From NCBI GenBank assembly GCA_963789535.1, contig CAWBKU010000005.1, positions 1,674,001 to 1,738,000 on the forward strand: DNA of 64,000 nucleotides. The letters run 5' to 3'. The stretch comes from CAVXHQ01 sp963789535 (GTDB lineage: Bacteria; Pseudomonadota; Alphaproteobacteria; Rhodobacterales; Rhodobacteraceae). Below the pieces are notes generated by a model. It did no database searches. It saw only the letters and a program-made list of their open reading frames with translations, and was not told the DNA's origin. The position numbers and the translations under genes are program-made. Of the stretch, positions 17,289 to 25,992 are shown in pieces. Position 1 is the first letter of the stretch; each line of letters starts with the position of its first letter.

Positions 17289-19853
17289 GTCCCCAAAGCG
17301 CCGCCAAGCGGACCCCGATCCTCGCCTTCGACCTGCCTGCCGCGCGCGGCGAGCGGCCACGGCGGATCAGCAACCGGTCGCCACTGTCGACGGGCGGCGC
17401 CAATACGGACGCGCGGCCCTATCCCGATCCCGAGGATCGTCCGGTCCTTGGCCTGACCTTTGGCAGTGCCCGGGTGAACATGCCCGCGCCGTCCCCGGTG
17501 ATGGTGGCCGGGCCGGTCGCGCCGACGTTGTCGCCCGCCGCCGCGCCGTCCGGACAACTCGCGCCGCAGGATGCGGTCGACGCAAAGGCTCTCGCCCGGA
17601 TCGTGCCCAAGCGGGTCGAAGTGCCGCGCTCTCAGACGCCGGCCACCGAGGCCGGAGCCGGTATCGGAGCCGACACGCCGCGCACACCGACGCTCGACAA
17701 ACCCGTCGCAAGGGCGGCCTCGAACGCCGACGCGGCGCCCGACCCGTTCTCGCCCCGCGCCAAGGCGCGCGCCGATCTGGGCGCGGTCTATGCGGGCGTC
17801 CTCGGCGTCGATGTGAGCCGGACCGACATCCTCGAGTGTCTCGCCATTTCGGGCGGCGACCATCCGACGCCCGAGATCATCGCCAAGGCGCTGACCAAGG
17901 GCGGCCTCGTCACCCGGATCGAAAAGACCGAAACGCTGACCGCCCGCCTCTGGCCCGCGCTGTGCGAGATGACGAGCGGGCAGGTCGTCCTCGTCCTCGA
18001 CCAGCGGGGCCAGTCGCTGTCGGTCTATGATGCGACCTGTCCGGGCAACCGCGCCGACGTGGCGCTGGCCGAGTTCCTGCCGGTCTATGCCGGCACCGTG
18101 ATCCGGGCCGACGTCGGCCTCGACGAACTGCACCGCCGCCACGACGACGTGGCGCCGAAGGGGCACTGGTTCTGGAGCCACATGACCGCGATGCGGCGCA
18201 ACATCTTCGAGGTGGCGCTGGGGTCGTTCGTGGCGAACCTGCTTGCCGTGGCGGTGGCCCTGTTCTCGTTGCAGGTCTACGACCGGGTGATCCCGCATCA
18301 GTCCATCGCGACCCTCTGGGTGCTGGCCATCGGTGCGGGCCTTGCGATGCTCCTCGAGGCGGGTCTGCGGATCGCCCGTGCGCGTCTGATGGACGGCGCC
18401 GGGCGGCAGATCGAGATGAAGGTGCAAGCCCTGCTCATGGACCGGGTGCTGGGCATGAAATCGGGGCTGCATGGCCAGTCGCCGTCCAACACGTTCTCGT
18501 CGGTGCGCGAATTCGGCTCGATCCGCGAGTTCTTTACCGCCTCGACCATCGGCACCCTGACCGACCTGCCGTTCATCGTGTTGTTCCTTGCCCTCGTGGC
18601 CTCGATCGGTGGCAATGTGGTGTGGGTATTGTTCGTCGGCGGCATCCTGATGGTGCTGCCGTCGTTCTTCATGCAAAAGAAGATGATCGCGCTCACCCGC
18701 GCGACGCAGGGGGCCTCGACCAAATCCTCGCGCCTGCTGATGGAGGCGATCTACGAGGCCGACACGATCAAGACGAGCCGCGGCGAGGACCGGTTCCGCC
18801 GGACCTGGGCCGAGTTGACCGCACTGTCGTCGCTGGCGACATCCGAACAGCGCAAAATGTCGACGACGCTCACCTACTGGAGCCAGGGTGTGCAGCAGGC
18901 GACCTACGTATCGGCGGTCGTGGCGGGCACCTTCCTCGTCTTTGCGGGACAGTTCACCGTCGGCACGATCATCGCGGTCGGCATCCTGACGTCGCGGACG
19001 CTCGGGACCGCTGACGCAGCTTGCGGGAACGATGGCGCGCTGGTCGAACGTCAAGGGGGCGCTCGAGGCGCTCGACGGGATCGCACATGCGCCGCAGGAC
19101 GAGGACGAGGCGCGGACCTATCTGCGCCGCGACCGGCTGCGTGGCGATTTCGAGCTGACCGGCGTGACCTATGCCTATGACGAAGAGGGCGCCAAATCGC
19201 TCGACATCGCGACGCTGAAGATCGCGGCGGGCGAGCGGATCGCGATCCTCGGCGCCAACGGTTCGGGCAAATCGACGTTCCTCAAGCTGATGAGCGGTCT
19301 CTATCAGCCGACGTCGGGCCGCCTGATGATCGACGGTGTCGAGATGGCGCAGATCATGCCGCGCGACGTGCGCCGTTCGGTCGGATACCTCGGGCAGGAC
19401 GTGCGCCTGTTCGCGGGCACGCTGCGCGACAACCTCAACCTCACGCTGCTCGAACGCGACGACGACCGGCTGATCGCGGCGCTGGATTTCGCGGGCCTCG
19501 GCGACCATGTGCGCGGCCACCCCAAGGGCCTCGACCTCGACATCCGCGACGGCGGTGCGGGTCTCTCGGTCGGGCAGCGCCAGTCGATCGGCTGGGCGCG
19601 TCTCTGGCTTCAGGATCCGCAGATTTGCCTTCTGGACGAACCGACGGCCTCGCTCGACGCCGCGCTCGAGAGCGCGCTGGTCGCGCGGCTGCGGATCTGG
19701 CTCGAGGGGCGGACGGCGGTGATCGCGACGCACCGCCTGCCGATCCTCGATCTCGCGACGCGCACCACGATCCTCGCGGGCGGGCGCCTGATCGTCGACG
19801 GCCCGACCGGCGAAGTGATCGCGCATCTCGCGGGCAAGCAGGAGGTCGCGTGA
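17285..19853 (+). CDS. type I secretion ABC transporter, frameshifted as sequenced
   Basis: LapB-like exporter ATPase/permease, 855 residues if one base is removed. A Pro/Ala-rich extension of about 155 residues precedes a peptidase-C39-like domain (DILECLAISGGDHPTPE), six membrane helices (from about residue 310), and an ATPase domain with GANGSGKST (about 656), LSVGQRQ, ICLLDEPTASLD and ATHR. The reading frame breaks at about 19007: CTCGGG-A-CCGCTG should lose one base to give the family-typical TLGPLTQLAGTMARW. As sequenced, the permease half (17285-19180) and the ATPase half (from 19032) are separate. rpoB in this window has the same kind of defect, so I favour an assembly error over a true pseudogene. 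It overlaps tolC by four bases and hlyD by one. Confidence 0.85.
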
Positions 19854-21025
19854 TGGCCACGACATACGACGAGGCATTCGACGCCCGCTCGCGCGGGGCG
19901 TCGGCGGTGATCTGGCTGGTGGGGGCGGCGGTCTTCGTCTTCATCCTCTGGGCGAAATTCGCCTGGATCGACGAGATCGTGCGGGCACAAGGGGAGATCG
20001 TCTCGTCCGCGCGACCGCAGATCGTGCAGAACCTCGAAGGCGGGATCCTCGCCGAACTGCTGGTCTCCGAAGGTGACGCGGTGGAGCCGGGACAGGTTCT
20101 GGCGCGGCTGCGCGGCACGAATTTCCAGTCCGCGGTGCAGGACTACGTCGAGCAGATCGACGCGCTGACGATCCGCAAACTGCGCCTCGAGGCGGAACTG
20201 GCGGGGCAGAGCACGTTCGAGGCGCCCGCCGACATCGTCGAGCGCAGCCCGTCTCTTGTCACGTCCGAGGCGTCCCTGCTGGCGGCGCGGCAGGCCGACT
20301 ATATCAGCCGCACCGAGGGCGCGGCGCGGATCGTGTCGGAGACGCGCCGCGAACTCGAGGTGATGGAGGATCTTCTGGCGCGCGAGATCGCTGCGCTGAT
20401 CGAGGTGACGCGGGCGCGGAACGCCCTTTCGGACGCCGAGATCCGCTACAACGAGATCGTGACCGGCACCGAACTCGACCGGGCGGCGGAATATTCCAAG
20501 ACCTTGCAGGAACTGAGCCAGCTCGAGCAGGAGTTGCGCGTGGCACAGGACCAGTTGGCGCGGACGGTGATCGTCTCGCCGATGCGCGGCATCGTGAACA
20601 ACCTCGGCGTGACGACCATCGGCGGCGTGATCCGGCCCGGCGAAGAAATCTTCCAGATCATCCCGGTCGACGACGAACTTTATGTCGAGGCGCGGGTGAA
20701 GCCAGAGGATATCGCGACGGTGGTGCCGGGTCAGCGCGCGACGATCAAGCTCACGGCCTATGATTACACCGTCTACGGCTCGCTGACGGGCGAGGTGATC
20801 GTGGTGTCGGCGGACACCTTCGAGGACGAGCGCCGTGCCGACCTGCCCGAAACCTACCGGGTGACGCTGCGGGTCAACCTCGAGGATCTGAACGAACGGC
20901 AAAGCCGCATCGAGGTCCGGCCGGGGATGCAGGCGACGGTCGAGTTGCATACCGGCGCCAAGACGGTCCTGACCTATCTCCTGCGCCCCCTCTACCGCTC
21001 GCGCGAGGCGTTGCGCGAGCCGTGA
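19853..21025 (+). CDS. HlyD-family membrane fusion protein of a type I secretion system
   Basis: Periplasmic adaptor of 390 residues. One N-terminal membrane helix (about residues 17-36) is followed by a lipoyl-like half motif GEIVSSARPQIVQNLEGGIL, a long coiled coil (about 100-235), and the second half with SPMRGIVNNLGVTTIGGVI. The C-terminal beta-barrel ends in VRPGMQATVELHTGAKTVL, the standard HlyD ending. It bridges the ABC protein and the TolC-like channel. Its ATG shares one base with the ABC stop (TGATG), so the exporter genes are translationally coupled. Confidence 0.93.
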   Translation: MATTYDEAFDARSRGASAVIWLVGAAVFVFILWAKFAWIDEIVRAQGEIVSSARPQIVQNLEGGILAELLVSEGDAVEPGQVLARLRGTNFQSAVQDYVEQIDALTIRKLRLEAELAGQSTFEAPADIVERSPSLVTSEASLLAARQADYISRTEGAARIVSETRRELEVMEDLLAREIAALIEVTRARNALSDAEIRYNEIVTGTELDRAAEYSKTLQELSQLEQELRVAQDQLARTVIVSPMRGIVNNLGVTTIGGVIRPGEEIFQIIPVDDELYVEARVKPEDIATVVPGQRATIKLTAYDYTVYGSLTGEVIVVSADTFEDERRADLPETYRVTLRVNLEDLNERQSRIEVRPGMQATVELHTGAKTVLTYLLRPLYRSREALREP

Positions 21026-21077
21026 GGCGGCGCGCAAGGGGCGGTTGCGGACCCTCCGGGGGAAGTATTTCAGGCAA

Positions 21078-21119
21078 GAAAAAATCCAAGGAGGGCGCGC
21101 TGGTGACGGGGCGCCCTCC
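21078..21119 (-). terminator. intrinsic terminator of the ArsR/AHSA1 operon
   Basis: On the minus strand a 9-bp GC stem (GGAGGGCGC / GCGCCCTCC, 12-nt loop) is followed by TTGGATTTTTTCTT. It begins 12 nt past the AHSA1-type stop and is the cleanest intrinsic terminator on this strand of the window. Confidence 0.75.
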
Positions 21120-21130
21120 CTGGTTTCTGG

Positions 21131-21610
21131 TCACTCGGCGAGTGCCATCTCGCGCACGCAGGTGCGGGCAGTTGCAGTGTCCGAATAGCAACCCAGGGCA
21201 AGACGCCAGCCGCGCAGCCAGGCGGTGCTGACCGCATCGGCCAGGGGGCCGAGGATGTCGGGGGTGCCCTGGGTCACTTCGACGCGGGCACCCTCCGGAT
21301 GGGCGGCGAAGGTTATGGATACGACGGTCGCCTCGTCCTCGGGCGCGCCGGGATGCCAGGTGAACGAGAGGTACTCGCCGGGGATCCAGCCGATGATCCG
21401 GCCCCAGATTTCGCGCCGACCGTCGTGGGTCTCCTCGACGATGCGGCCGCCCCTGTGCGGCTCGAGGGTGATGCGGCGCGGACGCTGCCCCTTGCGGGCC
21501 GATACCGAATGCAGCGCGCCGGGCCACCAGCGGCCGAAATCCTCGGTAAAGAGGGCAAAGGCCTCTGCGGGGGCGAGGGGCACGGTGCGGGAGGTGACGG
21601 TGGGGGTCAT
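21131..21610 (-). CDS. SRPBCC/AHSA1-family protein
   Basis: Protein of 159 residues with the START/Bet v1-like fold pattern of the AHSA1 group: SRTVPLAPAEAFALFTEDFG at the N terminus and WGRIIGWIPGEYLSFTWHP in the middle. Such proteins carry a hydrophobic cavity and are often encoded next to ArsR-type repressors. Their ligand is rarely known. The start overlaps the ArsR-type stop by four bases (ATGA), so the two form one operon. The C terminus holds two cysteines (CYS and TC) of unknown significance. Confidence 0.85.
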   Translation of the reverse strand: MTPTVTSRTVPLAPAEAFALFTEDFGRWWPGALHSVSARKGQRPRRITLEPHRGGRIVEETHDGRREIWGRIIGWIPGEYLSFTWHPGAPEDEATVVSITFAAHPEGARVEVTQGTPDILGPLADAVSTAWLRGWRLALGCYSDTATARTCVREMALAE

Positions 21611-21930
21611 TTACTGTCCTGTCGTTGAGAAGCGCGCTCCCGGGCGGCGCGGGCGAAGGCGTCGAGCGCGTCGTCCCAGAGGGTATCGAGATAGGCACGC
21701 AGATCGTCGATGCCATGGGGGTCGATACCGTAGAGGCGGCGCGTGCCCTGTGGCGTCACCGTCAGCAGGCCCGCGTCCGACAGCACGCGCAGGTGCTGGC
21801 TGACCGCCGGTCGGCTGACCGGCAACCCCCGGGCGAGCGCACCGACGGGCAGCGGCCCGCCCCGCAGTGCGGCGAGGATCGCGCGACGGGTCGGGTCGGC
21901 GAGGGCCTCTATTGCATGTTCGTAAGTCAT
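21607..21930 (-). CDS. ArsR-family transcriptional repressor
   Basis: Winged-helix regulator of 107 residues. It has the ADPTRRAILAALRGG opening, a recognition helix PVSRPAVSQHLRVLSDAGL and a wing with VTPQGTRRLYGID. No cysteine metal-binding motif is present, so it belongs with the SdpR-like ArsR proteins that partner SRPBCC genes rather than with metal sensors. The start codon lies inside a palindromic operator candidate (21922-21944), which points to autorepression of this two-gene operon. Confidence 0.9.
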   Translation of the reverse strand: MTYEHAIEALADPTRRAILAALRGGPLPVGALARGLPVSRPAVSQHLRVLSDAGLLTVTPQGTRRLYGIDPHGIDDLRAYLDTLWDDALDAFARAARERASQRQDSK

Positions 21931-21944
21931 GACTTACCGTAAGT
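21922..21944. promoter_or_regulatory. candidate ArsR operator overlapping the start codon
   Basis: Three GTAAGT half-sites in alternating orientation. A perfect 16-bp palindrome GTAAGTCATGACTTAC contains the ArsR start codon and is followed by ACTTAC-C-GTAAGT, which shares the middle half-site. Confidence 0.6.
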
Positions 21945-21982
21945 GAAGGCTAACCGACCTGTCAAGGGTCAGGGCAGCCGCC

Positions 21983-22008
21983 CTTGCAGCCCCTGTGCGG
22001 CACCCCTA
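21983..22008 (+). promoter_or_regulatory. possible heat-shock (RpoH-type) promoter of clpP
   Basis: CTTGCAG (21983-21989), 13 nt, CCCCTA (22003-22008) resembles the sigma-32 pattern CTTGAAA-N13-CCCCAT, about 63 nt before the clpP start. The same stretch can be read as a weak sigma-70 pair, TTGCAG-N17-TAAGAC. Confidence 0.4.
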
Positions 22009-22071
22009 AGACTTGCGCAGGATTTTTCCGATATCAGCGGGCGACACGCCCGTACGCAAAAGGCAGACCGC

Positions 22072-22701
22072 ATGCAAAACCCCGTCGATACCTATATGAA
22101 TCTCGTGCCCATGGTGGTCGAGCAGACCAGCCGGGGCGAGCGCGCCTACGACATCTTCTCGCGCCTCCTCAAGGAGCGGATCATCTTCATCAACGGCCCC
22201 GTCCACGACGGGATGAGCCAGCTCGTCGTCGCCCAACTCCTTCACCTCGAGGCGGAAAACCCGAAGAAGGAAATCTCGATGTACATCAACTCGCCGGGCG
22301 GCGTGGTGACGTCGGGCCTGTCGATCTACGACACGATGCAATACGTCCGGCCCAAGGTCTCGACCCTTTGTGTCGGGCAGGCGGCGTCGATGGGATCGCT
22401 GTTGCTGACTGCCGGCGAGAAGGGGATGCGCTTTTCGCTGCCGAACTCGCGGATCATGGTTCATCAACCATCGGGCGGCTATCAGGGGCAGGCGACGGAC
22501 ATCATGATCCACGCCGCCGAGACACAGAAACTCAAGGACCGGCTGAATGCGATCTATGTCAAGCACACCGGCCAGACCCTGAAGAAGGTCGAGGCGGCGC
22601 TCGAGCGCGACAATTTCATGTCGGCAGAGGACGCCAGGGACTGGGGCCTGATCGACGAGATCCTGACGACGCGCGAAAAGCCCGAGGGCGACGCTGCCTG
22701 A
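22072..22701 (+). CDS. clpP: ATP-dependent Clp protease proteolytic subunit ClpP
   Basis: Serine protease of 209 residues. It assembles into the double heptameric chamber that works with ClpX and ClpA. The catalytic triad is complete: Ser106 in GQAASMGSLLL, His131 in RIMVHQPSGG and Asp180 in ERDNFMS. The start is the ATG before QNPVDTYMNLVPMVVEQ; an earlier in-frame ATG would add 43 atypical residues and cover the promoter. clpX follows 157 nt downstream in the same direction. Confidence 0.97.
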   Translation: MQNPVDTYMNLVPMVVEQTSRGERAYDIFSRLLKERIIFINGPVHDGMSQLVVAQLLHLEAENPKKEISMYINSPGGVVTSGLSIYDTMQYVRPKVSTLCVGQAASMGSLLLTAGEKGMRFSLPNSRIMVHQPSGGYQGQATDIMIHAAETQKLKDRLNAIYVKHTGQTLKKVEAALERDNFMSAEDARDWGLIDEILTTREKPEGDAA

Positions 22702-22858
22702 CCGGCGCGGGAGTGCGGCGGGAAACGGAGCGTTGCCCGCGCCGCACGTCACGGGGCCGCGATGCGGGCACTTTGGCGTTGTGGCTCCCCGGCGGCTGAC
22801 TTAGGTTTGCGGGCAGGGGCAAAGACGGCGAGACGGCCCGCGGGCCACGGAGGACGAT

Positions 22859-24133
22859 ATGGCGACCACGTCGGGCAGCGACACCAAGAACACCCTCTAT
22901 TGCAGCTTTTGCGGCAAGAGCCAGCACGAGGTGCGCAAGCTGATCGCGGGGCCGACCGTCTTCATCTGTGACGAATGCGTCGAATTGTGCATGGACATCA
23001 TCCGCGAGGAGACGAAATCCTCGTCGCTGAAATCCGCCGATGGCGTGCCGACCCCGCGCGAGATCTGCGACGTGCTCGACGACTATGTCATCGGGCAGAT
23101 CCACGCCAAGCGGGTGCTGTCGGTCGCGGTGCACAACCACTACAAGCGGCTGAACCATGCCGCGAAGTCCGGCGATATCGAGCTGTCGAAGTCGAACATC
23201 CTGCTGATCGGCCCGACCGGCTGCGGCAAGACGCTGCTGGCGCAAACGCTTGCACGGATCCTCGACGTGCCGTTCACCATGGCCGATGCGACCACGCTGA
23301 CCGAGGCGGGCTATGTCGGCGAGGACGTCGAGAACATCATCCTCAAGCTCTTGCAGGCCAGCGAATACAACGTCGAGCGGGCGCAGCGCGGCATCGTCTA
23401 TATCGACGAGGTCGACAAGATCACCCGCAAGTCCGACAACCCCACCATCACCCGCGACGTGTCGGGCGAGGGGGTGCAGCAGGCGCTGCTGAAGATCATG
23501 GAAGGCACGGTGGCGAGCGTGCCGCCGCAGGGCGGGCGCAAGCATCCGCAGCAGGAGTTCCTTCAGGTCGATACCACCAACATCCTGTTCATCTGCGGCG
23601 GCGCCTTCGCGGGCCTCGACAAGATCATCTCGGCCCGCGGCAAGGGGTCGGCCATCGGCTTCGGCGCCGACGTCAAGGACGCCGAAAGCCGCGGCGTGGG
23701 AGAGCTGTTCACAGAACTCGAGCCCGAGGACCTTTTGAAATTCGGTCTCATCCCCGAGTTCGTCGGCCGTCTGCCGGTGCTCGCGACGCTGACCGATCTG
23801 GACGAGGATGCCCTCGTCACGATCCTGACCGCGCCGAAGAACGCGCTGGTCAAGCAATACCAGCGCCTGTTCGAGATCGAGGGCACCAAGCTCACCTTCA
23901 CCGAGGATGCGCTGACCGCCATCGCCAAGCGTGCGATCCAGCGCAAGACCGGCGCGCGGGGCCTGCGCTCGATCATGGAGGACATCCTGCTCGACACGAT
24001 GTTCGACCTGCCGGGCCTCGATACCGTGACCGAGGTCGTAGTGAACGAAGAGGCGGTCGGCAACACCGCCAAGCCGCTGATGATCCATGGCGAGCCGCCG
24101 AAGAAGCTCGCGACGAGTGCCGCCAAGGGCTGA
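22859..24133 (+). CDS. clpX: ATP-dependent Clp protease ATP-binding subunit ClpX
   Basis: AAA+ unfoldase of 424 residues that feeds substrates into ClpP. The N-terminal zinc-binding domain is intact: CSFCGK near residue 16, and CDEC-x3-C at about 37-44. The ATPase core has the Walker A motif GPTGCGKT, IVYIDEVDKI, and the pore region GYVGEDVE. GARGLRSIMEDILLDTMF is the usual C-terminal sensor-2 region. The ribosome-binding site GGAGGA lies 5 nt before the ATG. Confidence 0.97.
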   Translation: MATTSGSDTKNTLYCSFCGKSQHEVRKLIAGPTVFICDECVELCMDIIREETKSSSLKSADGVPTPREICDVLDDYVIGQIHAKRVLSVAVHNHYKRLNHAAKSGDIELSKSNILLIGPTGCGKTLLAQTLARILDVPFTMADATTLTEAGYVGEDVENIILKLLQASEYNVERAQRGIVYIDEVDKITRKSDNPTITRDVSGEGVQQALLKIMEGTVASVPPQGGRKHPQQEFLQVDTTNILFICGGAFAGLDKIISARGKGSAIGFGADVKDAESRGVGELFTELEPEDLLKFGLIPEFVGRLPVLATLTDLDEDALVTILTAPKNALVKQYQRLFEIEGTKLTFTEDALTAIAKRAIQRKTGARGLRSIMEDILLDTMFDLPGLDTVTEVVVNEEAVGNTAKPLMIHGEPPKKLATSAAKG

Positions 24134-24137
24134 GGCC

Positions 24138-24515
24138 GTGGGCGGCATCCGGCGGATCGGATCGGGCGGGGTCTTCGAGGATCAGGCAGGCTATTGCCGG
24201 GCGGTCGTCGCGGGCGGCTGGGTGCATGTGTCGGGCACAGTGGCGCCGGGCGACGATATCCCCTCCGACGTTCTGGGGCAGGCACAGGCGGCCCTCGCCG
24301 TGATCGGCATGGCCCTCGCCAGGGCAGGGGCGGATTTCAGCCATGTCGTGCGCGTCACCTACGTCGTGCCCGATCCGGACGATTTCGCGCCCTGCTGGCC
24401 GCTCATGCGCGAGACGTTCGGCGCCAACCCGCCCGCGGCGATGATGATTTCCTGTCCCCTGATCGATCCGAAATACCGTATCGAGATCGAGGTTACGGCC
24501 TATATCGGCGATTGA
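24138..24515 (+). CDS. RidA/YjgF family protein
   Basis: Protein of 125 residues of the Rid family, which hydrolyses reactive enamine/imine intermediates or has related roles. It shows YCRAVVAGGWVHVSGTVAPG near the N terminus, the trimer-core pattern FSHVVRVTYVVPDPDDF, and a C-terminal IEIEVTAYIGD. The best start is GTG four bases after the clpX stop, with AAGGGCTGAGG upstream. An overlapping upstream ATG would put 17 Arg-rich residues in front. Whether the active-site arginine of true RidA is present cannot be settled without an alignment. Confidence 0.85.
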   Translation: MGGIRRIGSGGVFEDQAGYCRAVVAGGWVHVSGTVAPGDDIPSDVLGQAQAALAVIGMALARAGADFSHVVRVTYVVPDPDDFAPCWPLMRETFGANPPAAMMISCPLIDPKYRIEIEVTAYIGD

Positions 24516-24606
24516 GCGGCGCAACGGGCTCTGGACGCGGCGGGACGATTGCGGCATGACCGGGGGGACATCGAAACCCCGCACGCCAACCCCGAAGGAC
24601 ACATCC

Positions 24607-24990
24607 ATGGGCCTCATGACCGGCATCGCGCGATTGTTCACCTGGTGGCACGGGTCGAGCTATGGCACGCAGATCTGGACCTGGCGCACGGGCACACGGG
24701 TGGGCGAGGATGCACAGGGCAACGTGTTCTACCGCAACCACGACGACAGCCGCCGCTGGGTGATCTTCGTCGGCGAACCCGAGGCGAGCCGCGTCGCACC
24801 CGAGTGGCACGGCTGGCTGCACCGGACCTGGGACCATCCGCCGACGGAAGTGCCGCTGGTGCGTCAGCCTTGGGAAAAGCCGCACCTGCCGAACCTGACC
24901 GGCACGCCCGCCGCCTATGCACCCGCCGGGTCGCTGCGCCGCGCCGAGCCTGCGCCGCGCAGCGACTATGAGGCATGGACGCCCGAATAG
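24607..24990 (+). CDS. NDUFA12-type NADH:ubiquinone oxidoreductase accessory subunit
   Basis: Protein of 127 residues matching the complex I accessory subunit NDUFA12 (B17.2). The pattern is FTWWHGSSYGTQIWTWRTG, then GNVFYRNHDDSRRWVIF, then PEWHGWLHRTWDHPP, with a Pro-rich tail. In alphaproteobacteria this subunit sits at the junction of the peripheral and membrane arms. The start is the ATG before GLMTGIARLF with GAAGGA upstream. It lies 16 nt before the DUF2155 gene in the same direction; that pairing beside aat and accC is common in Rhodobacterales. Confidence 0.93.
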   Translation: MGLMTGIARLFTWWHGSSYGTQIWTWRTGTRVGEDAQGNVFYRNHDDSRRWVIFVGEPEASRVAPEWHGWLHRTWDHPPTEVPLVRQPWEKPHLPNLTGTPAAYAPAGSLRRAEPAPRSDYEAWTPE

Positions 24991-25006
24991 GCGAAAGGAC
25001 GTCCCG

Positions 25007-25369
25007 ATGAAGGCCATCACTCTGTGCACCTTTCTGCTGACCGCAAGTGCCCTGCCGCTTGCCGCGCAGGAGGCGACGACCGCGCCGGGCGGCATCCTTC
25101 GCGTGCTCGACAAGAACACCGGCGCCCTGACGGACGTCGAACTGCGCGCCGGGGAGGAGCGCAGCATCGGCCTGCTTACCATCCGCCTCGACGAGTGCCG
25201 ATATCCGACCGACAACCCCTCTGGCGACGCCTATGAATGGCTGACGATAACCTATCGCGGCCTGACAGACCCGGTATTCCGCGGCTGGATGATCGCCTCG
25301 GCGCCCGCGGTCAGCGCGATGGAACACCCGCGCTACGACGTCTGGGCGCTGCGCTGTATCACCTCCTGA
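25007..25369 (+). CDS. DUF2155 domain protein, exported
   Basis: Protein of 120 residues. It has a clear Sec signal peptide (KAITLCTFLLTASALPLAAQ, cleavage likely after AAQ) and the DUF2155 core GGILRVLDKNTGALTDVEL, LDECRYP and FRGWMIASAPAVSAMEHPRYDVW. Two cysteines (CRYP and the near-terminal RCITS) could pair in the periplasm. Its function is not known; linkage to NDUFA12 is conserved in alphaproteobacteria. AAAGGA lies ahead of the ATG. The last 37 bases overlap the convergent aat gene. Confidence 0.85.
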   Translation: MKAITLCTFLLTASALPLAAQEATTAPGGILRVLDKNTGALTDVELRAGEERSIGLLTIRLDECRYPTDNPSGDAYEWLTITYRGLTDPVFRGWMIASAPAVSAMEHPRYDVWALRCITS

Positions 25370-25992
25370 GGCGGCGGCACCGGCCCGCCTGCCGAAAAAT
25401 CCGCCCTTTGCTCCAGTGCTTTGGCAAGCCGCGCCTGATAGGCCTCGCGGCTGATCTCGATGGCGCCGAGGCTGGCAAGATGCGGCGTCAGGAACTGCGT
25501 GTCGAAGAGGGTGAAACCGGCGCGCGACAGATGGTCCGTCAGGTAGGCCAGCGCGATCTTCGAGGCGTCGGATCGGTGCGAGAACATGCTCTCGCCAAAG
25601 AACGCCGCCCCCAGCGTGACGCCATAGACGCCGCCGACGAGGGTGTCGCCCTCGCGGACCTCGATCGAATGGGCCCGCCCGCGCGCGTGCAGGGCGACAT
25701 AGACCTCGGCGATGGCGCCGTTGATCCAGGTCTCGGGCCGCGCGGCGCAGCCGGCGACAACCTCGGCAAAGGCGCTGTCGTAGGTGATCGCATAGGCGGC
25801 CATTCGCATCCTCCGCGCCAGAGAGCGCGAGATGTGGAACCCGCCCAGCGGCAGGACGCCGCGCCGCTTCGGCTCGACCCAGAAGACCTCGGGGTCGTCG
25901 CGCCCCTCCGCCATCGGGAACACGCCGATGGAATACCCATGCAGGAGAAGGTCCGGGGTAAGCCGGGGGGCAGGGTGGCCGCGGGGCCTCAC
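25333..25992 (-). CDS. aat: leucyl/phenylalanyl-tRNA-protein transferase
   Basis: Protein of 219 residues that adds Leu or Phe to proteins with N-terminal Lys or Arg, marking them for ClpAP (N-end rule). Family motifs visible are LLLHGYSIGVFPM, WVEPKRRGVLPL, TYDSAFAEVV, TWINGAIAEVYVALH and VGGVYGVTLGAAFFGESMFS. I place the start at a GTG whose last two bases overlap the accC stop (GTGA), giving RPRGHPAPRLTPDLL; the in-frame extension upstream lies within accC. The 3' end overlaps the DUF2155 gene. Confidence 0.95.
   Translation of the reverse strand: MRPRGHPAPRLTPDLLLHGYSIGVFPMAEGRDDPEVFWVEPKRRGVLPLGGFHISRSLARRMRMAAYAITYDSAFAEVVAGCAARPETWINGAIAEVYVALHARGRAHSIEVREGDTLVGGVYGVTLGAAFFGESMFSHRSDASKIALAYLTDHLSRAGFTLFDTQFLTPHLASLGAIEISREAYQARLAKALEQRADFSAGGPVPPPQEVIQRSAQTS

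Noticed and set aside
12747..17360. 1537-codon open frame on the minus strand opposite the adhesin and TolC-like genes
   Set aside because: It is a shadow of a repetitive GC-rich gene. Its apparent repeats come from the adhesin repeats on the other strand.
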